Below, in pieces: positions 48,470 through 60,100 of a DNA stretch of 64,000 bases. Origin of the DNA: Salminus brasiliensis (Eukaryota; Chordata; Actinopteri; Characiformes; Bryconidae). Made by a program: the position numbers and the translations under genes. Within the stretch, counting starts at the first letter, position 1. Each line of letters starts with the position of its first letter. The notes beneath the pieces are model-generated. The model was not told where the DNA came from. It worked only from the letters and a program-made list of their open reading frames with translations, and ran no database searches. Location of the stretch: positions 32,231,680 through 32,295,679 of the forward strand of contig NC_132896.1 in NCBI RefSeq assembly GCF_030463535.1, read 5' to 3'.

Positions 48470-48775
48470 ATTATTTGTCCAAAGTTTGTGGACACCTGCT
48501 CATCCAGACGTTGCTCTGAAATCAGTGGTATATAATCAGTTCTGCTACTCTAATATGAAGCTCTACCATCCATCATTCCAGAGAACTTCGCTCTTCCAAC
48601 GAAGGGGGCTTTACACCCTGCTGCCAGTGCTGGACATTAGGCTCGGTGAGCTCAGGGTCATGAGTGGCCAGTCCGGAGGGCCCCATCCTAAATCTTATAC
48701 ATTCATAACAGAGATCATAAAAGCTTTATGTGTGCAGTTGGAAATGTCTGCATACTTTTGGCCATATAGCATGTC
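48470..48775. mobile_element. MITE-like element related to family B
   Basis: Left end TTTGTCCAAAGTTTGTGGAC and 'acctgctcatccag', right end 'catacttttggccatatagc'. The ends are like family B, but most of the interior (ccatcattccagagaacttc, gacattaggctcggtgagct) is different, so it may be a sister family. Confidence 0.5.
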
Positions 48776-48834
48776 TAAAATCTGTCTAATATTGTGTCGG
48801 TACTCCTTATGCTGCCAAAACAGCTCTGACTCAG

Positions 48835-49140
48835 CTCTGGCATGGACTCCACAAGACCTCTGAAGGTGACCAGTAAGGTGTGCGGTGGACGGGGCCTCCA
48901 TGAGCATCAGTGAGCCTTAGGTGCCCTGTCGCAGGTTCACCGGTTGTCCTTTCTTGGAGCATTTGTTGGTAGGTACTGACCACTGCATACCAGGAACACC
49001 CCACAAGACCTGTCTGAGATGTTCTGGAGATGTTCTGACCCAGTTATCTAGAACATCACAGTGTGGTTCTCATCAAAGTGTCTACGCTTGTTCATTTTTC
49101 CTGCTTTTAAGACCAACATCACCTTCAAGAATTGACTGTT
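48835..49140 (-). mobile_element. MITE-like family A fragment (reverse)
   Basis: Reverse-complement matches to family A interior: 'gatgttctgacccagttatc', 'accttcaagaattgactgtt', 'aggtactgaccactgcatac'. Both inverted ends are missing. Confidence 0.5.
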
Positions 49141-49639
49141 TATGGCTGTTGATTGTATATTTATTATTTTACATATAATGTAGGTGCTTGTGCACTGTTG
49201 AAACACTGCTGTGAGGATTTGATTGCAGCCACTAAAGCCATGGTGACCTTAGGCTCGTGTGCAGTTGCTCCAGAGCACCCTATTTTATCGGCCATGCATG
49301 GAGATTATTCAAGCCATGTGTGTGTAATCGAACATATTAAAACACCAGTTTTGTGAGTTACTGAGGTTCGTATGCAGAAATACTGCCACCTAGTGAAATG
49401 CATCATGACCCTCCACTCTTAGGCCTACTACTATATGATCTGCTCCTGTAAACATATCAGGCCTGAGTGTGACTGAACCTCCTGCATTAAAGTTTGCGTA
49501 ACTTGCTGAACTGTGGTGAAACCTGACTGTAGGAACAAAGCTTTATTCAGCAACACTGAACACTGTGTAGGTCCCACCTGTGCTCTGACCGGTCCATAAG
49601 ACCAGAAGCTGTGTCCTGTGGTATCTGGTACCAAGTCCT
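49141..49639. other. Intergenic, nothing recognised
   Basis: Between the family A fragment and the rufy1 upstream minisatellite; no gene, RNA or repeat supported. Confidence 0.3.
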
Positions 49640-50925
49640 CTAGTCCAGCAATATAGTCCTTTAAATAATACAGTCCTTAGGTCCAGCAATATAGTCCTTT
49701 TAATAATATAGTCCTTTAATAATATAGTCCTTTAGTCCAGCAATATAGTCCTTTTAATAATATAGTTATTTAATAATATAGTTATTTAATAATATAGTCC
49801 TTTAAATAATATAGTCCTTTAAATAATATAGTCCTTTTAATAATATAATCCTTTAATAATATAGTCATTTAATAATATAGTCCTTTTAATAATATAGTCC
49901 TTTAATAATATAGTCATTTAATAATATAGTCCTTTAAATAATATAGTCCTTTTAATAATATAGTCCTTTAATAATATAGTCCTTTAATAATATAGTCCTT
50001 TTAAAAATATAGTCCTCTAGTCCAGCAATATAGTCATTTAATAATATAGTCCTTTAATAATATAGTCCTTTAAAAATATAGTCCTCTAGTCCAGCAATAT
50101 AGTCCTTTTAATAATATAGTCCTTTAATAATATAGTCATTTAATAATATAGTCCTTTAATAATATAGTCATTTAATAATATAGTCATTTAATAATATAGT
50201 CCTTTAATAATATAGTCATTTAATAATATAGTCCTTTAATAATATAGTCATTTAATAATATAGTCATTTAATAATATAGTCCTTTAATAATATAGTCCTT
50301 AAGTTCAGCAATATAGTCCTTTAATAATATAGTCCTTTAAATAATATAGTCCTTTAAATAATATAGTCCTCTAGTCCAGCAATATAGTCATTTAATATTA
50401 TAGTCCTTTAATAATATAGTCCTCTAATAATATAGTCCTTTTAATAATATAGTCCTTTAATAATATAGTCCTTTTAATAATATAGTCCTTTTAAAAATAT
50501 AGTCCTCTAGTTCAGCAATATAGTCATTTAATATTATAGTCATTTAATAATATAGTCCTCTAATAATATAGTCCTTTAATAATATAGTCCTCTAATAATA
50601 TAGTCCTTTTAATAATATAGTCCTTTAATAATATAGTCCTCTAATAATATAGTCCTTTTAATAATATAGTCCTTTAATAATATAGTCCTTTTAAAAATAT
50701 AGTCCTCTAATAATATAGTCCTTTTAATAATATAGTCCTTTAATAATATAGTCCTCTAATAATATAGTCCTTTAATAATATAGTCCTCTAATAATATAGT
50801 CCTTTTAATAATATAGTCCTTTAATAATATAGTCCTTTTAAAAATATAGTCCTCTAGTTCAGCATTATAGTCATTTAATAATATAGTCCTTTAATAATAT
50901 AGTCATTTAATAATATAGTCCTCTA
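49640..50925. repeat. AT-rich minisatellite upstream of rufy1, 16-17-bp unit
   Basis: The unit ATAATATAGTCCTTTA (variants with cattta, cctcta or an extra T) repeats for about 1.29 kb. A longer variant, 'ctagtccagcaatatagtcc', appears every few hundred bases, giving a higher-order pattern. That variant is the unit of the array on the other side of rufy1 exon 1. Confidence 0.97.
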
Positions 50926-51166
50926 AACAAAGCATTTCATACCATAAAAGGAAAATCAGCTTTTCAAGGCAAAATAACAAGGTGGTAAATTAGGCCTGTT
51001 TCTTATGTATTATTTATATATTGAATAAACAGTATAAATCAGTGATGAATGGAGGCACATGTTTCTGTCCCCGAGTAAACACACGATCGATTACTCTTGC
51101 CTTCTGTCACCTGGCGCGTCTGTACGTGATTACTCTAGCCTGGCGTCATGTGGTCTGATGCGGAAA

Positions 51167-54100
51167 ATGGCTGACGGAGACCCAAACACTGAAGTTGAAA
51201 ACACCGAGGTTAAAGAGGGAGAATCGGAACCAGCCGCGGCCCAACAGGAGGCTGGAGCGGTCGAGGGCGATGGGGAACGGAAGGACAAACAGGCCGACGG
51301 CTCCTGGTCGGCTCCGATTCTGTCTTTGGCCCGAAAAGCCACGGAGACGCTGAGCGGAGTGAACAGTTACGGATCGGGGTGGAGGAGGTCCGGTTCTGTG
51401 TCTGAACAGGGTCCAGCTTCTCCCACCAGCGCCGACGGCTCGGACACTCACAGACCCGGTACACAGCCTTTAATTACCCTCTCTTATTCAGGTCCTGCGG
51501 GACAGGGAGAGCTGCAGGACGGGGAGAGCAGCGGGACAGGCAGAGCAGCGGGACAGGCAGAGCAGCGGGACAGGGAGAGCTGCAGGACGGGGAGAGCAGC
51601 GGGACAGGCAGAGCAGCGGGACAGGGAGAGCTGCAGGACGGGGAGAGCAGCGGGACGGGGAGAGCAGCGGGACAGGCAGAGCAGCGGGACAGGGAGAGCT
51701 GCAGGACGGGGAGAGCAGCGGGACGGGGAGAGCAGCAGGACAGGCAGAGCAGCAGGACAGGGAGAGCAGCAGGACAGGCAGAGCAGCAGGACAGGGAGAG
51801 CAGCAGGACAGGCAGAGCAGCAGGACAGGGAGAGCAGCAGGACAGGCAGAGCAGCAGGACAGGGAGAGCAGCGGGACAGGGAGAGCAGCAGGACAGCCTG
51901 CAGAGTGAGCTGGGAGTGAGCTACTGTCCGCTGCCTGGATGACTTCAGACTCCCACCCCACCCCACCAACCATACTGTACCGTCCTCTAAATAATACCGT
52001 CCCCTAGTCCAGCAATATAGTCCCCTAGTCCTATAATACTGTCCCCTAGTCCAGCAATATAGTCCCCTAGTCCTATAATGCCGTCCCCTAGTCCAGCAAT
52101 ATAGTCCCCTAGTCCAATAATATCGTCCCCTAGTCCAGCAATATCGTCCCCTAGTCCTATAATACCGTCCCCTAGTCCAGCAATATAGTCCCCTAGTCCA
52201 GCAATATAGTCCCCTAGTCCTATAATACCGTCCCCTAGTCCAGCAATATAGTCCCCTAGTCCTATAATACCGCCCCCTAGTCCAGCAATATAGTCCCCTA
52301 GTCCAATAATATCGTCCCCTAGTCCAGCAATATAGTCCCCTAGTCCTATAATACCGTCCCCTAGTCCAGCAATATAGTCCCCTAGTCCTATAATATTGTC
52401 CCCTAGTCCTATAATATTGTCCCCTAGTCCTATAATATTGTCCCCTAGTCCTATAATATTGTCCCCTAGTCCTATAATACCGTCCCCTAGTCCAGCAATA
52501 TAGTCCCCTAGTCCAGCAATATAGTCCCATAGTCCTATAATACTGTCCCCTAGTCCAGCAATATAGTCCCCTAGTCCTATAATACCGTCCCCTAGTCCAG
52601 CAATATAGTCCCCTAGTCCAATAATATCATCCCCTAGTCCAGCAATATAGTCCTCTAGTCCTATAATACCGTCCCCTAGTCCAGCAATATAGTCCCCTAG
52701 TCCTATAATATTGTCCCCTAGTCCTATAATATAGTCCCCTAGTCCTATAATATAGTCCCCTAGTCCAGCAATATAGTCCCCTAGTCCAGCAATATAGTCC
52801 CCTAGTCCTATAATACCGTCCCCTAGTCCTATAATACCGTCCCCTAGTCCTATAATACCGTCCCCTAGTCCAGCAATATAGTCCCCTAGTCCTATAATAC
52901 CGTCCCCTAGTCCTATTATACCGTCCCCATGTCCAATAATATAGTAATTTAAATAATACCATCCCTATGTCCAATAATACAGTCCCCATGTCCAATATTA
53001 CCATCCCCTAGTCCAATAATATAGTCATTTAAATAATACCGTCCCCTAGTCCAACAATATAGTAATTTAAATAATACCGTACCCTAGTCCAGCAATATAG
53101 TCATTTAAATAATACAGTCCCCTAGTCCTATAATACCGTCCCCTAGTCCTATAATACCGTCCCCTAGTCCTATAATACCGTCCCCTAGTCCAGCAATATA
53201 GTCATTTAAATAATACCGTCCCCTAGTTCAATAATACCGTCCCCTAGTCCAATAATGCCGTCCTCATTTCCAATAATATAGTAATTTAAATAATACTGTC
53301 CCCTAGTCCTATAATACAGACAGTCCCATAGGCCAATAACACCGTCCCCATGTCCAATAATATAGTCATTTAAATAATACCGTGCCCTAGTCCAATAATT
53401 TTATCCCCAGTCCTATAATTCCATCCCCTAATCCAATAATTCTGTCCCGTAGTGTAATAATATAGTAATTTAAAAAATACAGTCCCGTATTCCAATTGTA
53501 CCGGCCCCTAGTCCAATAATATAGTCATTCCAATAATACAGTCCTTTAGTCTAGCATTATAGTCCTTTAAATAATACAGTCCCCTAATCTAGCAAAAATA
53601 GTCCTTTAAATAGAAGAGTCCTTTAGTCCAGCATTATAGTTGTTTTTATGATGTAGTCCCCTGGTCCATCAGTACAGTTCTTATAGAATAAACATACAGT
53701 GCCCTTCATAATTATTGGCACCCCTGTTTAAGATGTGTTCTTTAGCTTCTAATAAATTGAGTTTTTTTCTAAATAATATAGGACCACGATGGAAAAAAAC
53801 AAATCCCTGACTAAGAAATAATTATTCTTCATAAAATCACCTGTTCCACAATTATTGGCACCCCTAACATTTCTTAGGAAATAAATGTAATTAAAGTATT
53901 TCTGTCAATTCTACAGTAGTTTACGAAGTTCATCAGAGTATGTAGGAACATTTTATTAGTAATTCACAACTTCCTGTTTCCCTGGGGTATAAATATGACG
54001 TGACACAGAGGCCATTTCTCTTCAACATGGGAAAGACAAAGGAACATACCATTCAAGTAAGGCAGATGTGTGTTGACCTCCACAAGCAGGCAATGGCTAC

Positions 54101-57100
54101 AAGAAAATAGCCACTGACCTCCACCTGTCCATATCTACTGACAGTGGTAAACAAGCCTGGACGAGGACGCAGGTTTATTCTGCCACCCCGCACAGTGAGG
54201 AGGATGATAAGAGAAATAAAAAGCTCTCCAAAGCTCACTGTTACAGAATTGCAACAAATGGCAGCTTCTTGGGGTCACAAAGTCTCCAAAACAACCATCA
54301 GGGGCTATCTGCATGCCAACAAGCTGTTTGGGAGGCACGAAAAAAACCTTTTCTCACTCACAATCATAAACGCAGACGTCTGGAGTTTGCTAAGCAGCAC
54401 TGGAACTTCAACTGGGACCGTGTGCTTTGGTCAGGTGAAACTAAGATAGAGCTTTTTGGCAACAAATGCTCTAAGTGGGTCTGGCGTAACACAAGAGCTG
54501 AGTATGCAGAAAAGCACCTCATGCCCACTGTGAAATATGGGGGAGGATCAGTGATGCTGTGGGCCTGTTTCTCTTCCAAAGGCCCTGGGAACCTTGTTAG
54601 GGTGCATGGCATCAGGAATGCTTTGAAATACCAGGACATTTTAAAACCAAATCTGGTGGCTTCTGCCCAAAAGCTGAAGATGGGTTGTCACTGGGTCTTT
54701 CAGCAAGATAATGATCCAAAACATATGGCCAAATCTACACAGAAATGGTTCACCACACACAGAATCAAGCTCCTCCCATGGCCATCTCAGTCCCCAGACC
54801 TCAACCCCATTGAAAACCTGTGGGGTGAGCTGAAGAGGAGAGTGCAGATGAGAGGACCCAGGTCGCTGGATGATTTAGAGAGATTGTGCAAAGAGGAATG
54901 GTCAAAGATCCCTCTATCTGTATTCTCCCATCTTGTGAAACATTGGTGCTGGTTTGTTGGCAAAAGGGGGTTGTACAAAGTATAAACATCAGGGGTGCCA
55001 ATAATTGTGGCACACATGATTTGATGTTAAACAATTATTTCTTAATGTGGGATTTTTTTTCCTACTGAATAAATTCACTTGAGTTAAAGGTTGGATTTTA
55101 CTCTTTTTCCCATCGTGGTCCTATATTATTATTAAAAACTCAATTTATTAGAAGCTAAAGAACACATCTTAACCAGGGGTGCCAATAATTATGGAGGGCA
55201 CTGTACATTTTTAAAATCTCTGTTCTACTGTCTTGCCCTGTCGTTTTCCTAGTTCAGTACATCATCAGGATTAAACATGGTGCGCATCAGTTCAGAGTTC
55301 AGGTGGGTTGTTGCTGAAATGTGAACCTGTGTTGGTGTTTTGTGCCTTTGCAGCTTTGAAGGATCCTGTGTCCGTGGAGCGATCCAATCTCCTAAGCATG
55401 ATGAAGCTCAGCATAAAAGTCCTGATCCAGTCGTCCCTCAGCTTGGGCCGAACGCTGGACTCTGAGTATCCCCCTCTGCAGCAGTTCTTTGTGGTGTTGG
55501 AGCACTGCCTTAAACATGGATTGAAAGGTGGAGCGTGGTTCAGACTACTGAAAGAATGTGTTTAATCTGCGAGTGCTGGCTGATCCAGTGCTGCGCGTCA
55601 CACTAATCCCTCTCTGCCTCTCTGTTCAGTGAAGAAATCCTTTATTGGCCAGAGTAAATCTATCTGGGCTCCTTTGGAACTGGTGGAGAAACTGTGTCCT
55701 GAGTCTGCTGACCTCGCCACAAGCGTTCGAGACATGCCTGGGCTGAAGTAAGTCTCCACCCATGTGGATATCATCTGTATCTCCTATGTACACGAATGCA
55801 GTGCTGCAGCTCTCTGCTGCCAGTCAGGTTAACCTTGTTTTGCTGTACATTTGATTTACATGATGGTTTTTAGGGGGATTTAATGTTTTTATTTTTTTTA
55901 TTTATTATTATTATTTTTTTTTTTTTAGGTTTGAAGCAATAAAATCATCTATAATAATAATAATAATAATATTAATAATAATAATCATCATCATACATGC
56001 ATGCATACATAATAATCCATATCAACAAACCAAAAATAACATTTGGTGATAACACATCTACGAGAATATGTACATATTACTTCCAAAGTTCTTAAAAATA
56101 TGACCAATAATAAATAAAACGATCAGTACAGTTTTAGAAGTGAGCTATTAGTCACTTGTTTAAAAATTCTAGATATTCAGCCTTTTTCCACAGTTCACAG
56201 TATAATTTACATTTTGGACTAAAAGAATAAGACACTCGATCCAGTAATACAGTTAATTAATTATATTATTATTATATATTTTTACATTTACATCCAGATA
56301 ATACGAGTGTAGTACAACGTTAGTACGCTTTCCGGTTGTTTTGGTGTCAAAATGTAATTTATAATTTTCCCTTTTCACAAAAATGGCGCACAACAATAAC
56401 TGTTCATCAGATCCGATGCATAATACAATATTTCCTGATTTCTGATTATGAAGAGAAATGTGGATTCATTGAATGTTTAGAATCAGCCACTTGTTTCAAT
56501 GAGCTACAGATTAGTAATGATTATATTTATTATGATCAATAATGGCATATAAACTCTGGCTCGACCGTTACAAACCATCTAATACTGATTTAGGGGGATG
56601 CTGAAATTTCTGAATATTAATAATACCAGTTGATATAATTGTGTATTTTTAAAGTTAAGCTTCTTTATTTTGTTAAACATTATTCAAACATAGTTAATTA
56701 GTGCTTTTATTGTAAAAATTAATCAACAGAAGAATAATATATGATATATTTTCTAGCCCAAGCTACATTTGGGTGGAGCTACTTTTCTTCATGTTATTTA
56801 TTTATTTATTTATTTATATGTTCTAACAACTTGTTCTAATGCTATATGTCATGTTTGTAGGCCTTTTACCTGGGTTAGTATTTTAAATGAATGTTTATTT
56901 TTTAGGGATGCTAAAATTATTATTTATCGGCATGCTATCATAAATGTTTTTGCCCGTATCGAGAAAAAAAAAGTAGTTCTAAATATCGGGCGATATTATC
57001 GCTCATCATGCATCAGTCAGGCCCTAGTGTGCACTCTAGGTTACCTGGATGTGTTTTAAGCTAAACAAACCTTTTGCTTCTCTCTCTCGCTCAGGACAGG

Positions 57101-60100
57101 ACTGGGGCGAGCTCGGGCCTGGCTGCATTTGGCCCTCATGCAGAAAAAAGTGGCGGATTATATGAAAGTTCTGATCAACAGACGGGATCTTCTGAGGTGA
57201 GAAGATCAGGATGACCGCACCCTGTTTGATCATCACTACTCCACATTTTCTTGATCCTTCAGGAGGTCTAGAATTACCCTCCCTTTCTCCCGTCCTCTCT
57301 CTCTTACACAGTGAGTTTTATGAACCTGGAGCTCTCCTGTTGGAGGAGGAGGGGTCAGTCATCGTTGGGATGCTGGTTGGTCTGAATGTGATCGATGCCA
57401 ACCTGTGTGTGAAAGGGGAAGACCTGGACTCTCAGGTGAGTCGCACGCTGCCGCTGGCTGAGGTTTCTTTGAGTGTGCACTTGCTCATCTTGATGTCATC
57501 CTGTTGTTGTAGGTGGGCATTATTGACTTCTCGCTGTACCTGAAGGATCCACAGACAGCTGAGAGCACACAAGAGTGAGTAGAGCTGTTGTACCAAGCAC
57601 TACACTGATCAGCCATAACATTAGCACCACTGACAGGCAAAGTATTAAAAAAACCTTGATTATCGTCATCTGCAGTGGCTACATCTGTCAAATGGTGGCT
57701 ATACTAGGCAGTGAATGAACAGTCAGTTCTTGAAGGTAATGAAGGTGTTAAAAGCAGGACAAATGGAGAAGAATAAGAATCTGAGACACTTTGACAAGAA
57801 CCAAACTGGGTCAGAACATCAGGCAGGTCTTGTGGGCAGTTTTTGGTGCGCAGTGTTCAGTATCTACCAAAAGTGCTCCAAGAAAGGACCTAGCCAGTTA
57901 ACGAGCAACAGGATCATGGGTGTCCAAGGCTCGCTGATGCTCATGGAGGCCCCACCTCACAACTCAAAGGACTTACCAGTGGAGTCCAAGCCTCAGATAG
58001 TCAGATCTATTGTGGCAGCACAAGGAGGACCTGCTCAGTTATAGGCAGGTTCATTTTATGTCTATATATAATAAAATAAAATAATAATAATAATAATAAA
58101 CTATCTGTTTATAGTCATTACTTATGGGGTTTATTTACCTTGAGATTTCATCTCCTTCTTTGGAGTCTGGATAATAATTTTATTATGAATTAATACTATA
58201 TAATTTATTGTAATATAATTAAATAAATTTTTTTTAGATTTCTTGGTTTTTAAAGTTTATTTTGGCTTTCTCAGTCACTAGAGTTTTGAGTGAAATTAAT
58301 TATTTTAGACAAATATTGCAACATTTTTGAGGAGGATTAAAATTCCATTTTTAATATCAGTTAATATAATTTTATATCACAGTTCTTAAACTCAAATAAA
58401 CAACAGAAACTCAGACTTAAATAAAATATCATCATATGTTGTAGCACGGGGGCTGAGTACCTCAGACATGTTGTTTGTTTGTTTGTTTATATATATATAT
58501 GACAAGCTGGTTATTTTAACCAAGATGTTTTGTATAGTTTGAATTTCTGTCATAATCTCTATCAAATATGACTCTTCAGCAGTTATTTAGTGACAGCATT
58601 GGTTCTGTATCGACCCATGTCAACCCAAGAACCATGTGAATACAAGACATGCTATGAAATATGTAATGTATACAGTATACAGTCTTCAAAATCTTTAAAT
58701 ATAGAGACAGGGTGTATTTTTATATGTTCTGTGTATTAATGACTTTAAAATCTTAAGATTCTTAGATCTTAGATTCAATGTTGAGAATGATTTTACCTTC
58801 TCCAGAAAGATAATATTTTGGCAAATGAGGTCATATCTCTATCTATTTATAGGTGATTCATTATTTAGTCTATGTATAGTCTATGTCTTGAGGTTTAATC
58901 ACTGTCTTTGCTATATGGGGCATTCTGGGTGCTGACCCAGATCTAACTCTAGCATCTCTAGCTTGATGTTCTACAGCTTTCTCCAGCTCTGTTCATCACT
59001 GTGGACACATCTGCAGATGTTTACTACTTCTGTTTAACTCCCTTTATTGTTATTAATTGATTGAATTAATTAACTGTTGAATTAATAGTAACTTCATTCA
59101 GTGATGACCGAAAGCCCCAGGTAGTCACTGTACTCGACGACTTCTATAATTGTTTGATCTGTTGCCAGTGATTCCAAAATGACAGCGATTCTGGACCAGA
59201 AGCACTACATAGAGGAGCTGAACCGCCACCTGAGCTGCACAGTGACCGACCTGCAGGCCAAGATGGACTCGCTGGAGAAAACCAACAGCAAACTCATAGA
59301 GGAGGTCAGATTTCCCGCGTCCTTCACACACTAACACCAGTGTTAGCCAGGAGAAAGTCTCGTGTCGTATTTCGTGTTTATTCTGTTGTCGGTCTGGTCC
59401 CGAGCAGCTGTCCTTCATTCATGGCCGTTACCACCTGCATGTATTAGCGATGTTGAAGTTCTGTGTGTGCTCTGCAGCTGTCCGCTGCTACAGACAGGAT
59501 CAACGCCCTGCGGGAAGAGCAGGATCAGCTGCGGCAGGAGAACGCCTCCATCCTCCAGAACAGCCAAAGGAAAGAGGAGGTAGGGTTCAGACTAAAGCCA
59601 GGCTACTTACATTTTCCATTAACCCCTTTCCACTCTGTATGTACGAATACACTCACCACTGTCATAATTTACATCAGTTACATAAGTATGGGTACTGAAG
59701 TCTAAGATCCTTGAGGGAATTTTGGAGCTTCTTCAGTTTGAAACTGTGGGGGACACCACCTAGCAACCCCTTTAGTCCTGGAGAGCAAGGCCAATTGTGC
59801 TCTCTCTGACTCCGGCTGCTGATGGCAAGCCAGGATTTGAACCAGCGATCCTCAAACCATAGTGGCATTATGGACCACTTGGATCCCCCAGCTCTTTTTC
59901 TGCTGCTGGTTGAGCTTCATACAGATCATAAGAGCACCTAAAACCCACCCAAAAAAGAATTAACTGTACCTTAACGTAAGGGGCTTTGAGGGACCTTCAA
60001 GAAAAGGGTTCCTTGATGGTTCCTCAAAGCATCTTATACGTTTCCTCCACAGTTTCAAATGAAGAAACCCTAAACGTTCCTCAAGGAACCTATACTTTTA

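Noticed and set aside
51059..51919. A 286-residue single-exon gene
   Set aside because: Its first part is the real rufy1 exon 1, which splices at 51,458 in correct phase to 55,354; the rest is intronic minisatellite.
51484..52530. 348-residue minus-strand protein gene
   Set aside because: It is a by-product of a 21-bp minisatellite on the opposite strand of rufy1 intron 1, with no start context, domain or splice signals.
54144..54449. Functional transposase gene
   Set aside because: Several frame changes and a Gly at the first catalytic Asp position show it is inactive.
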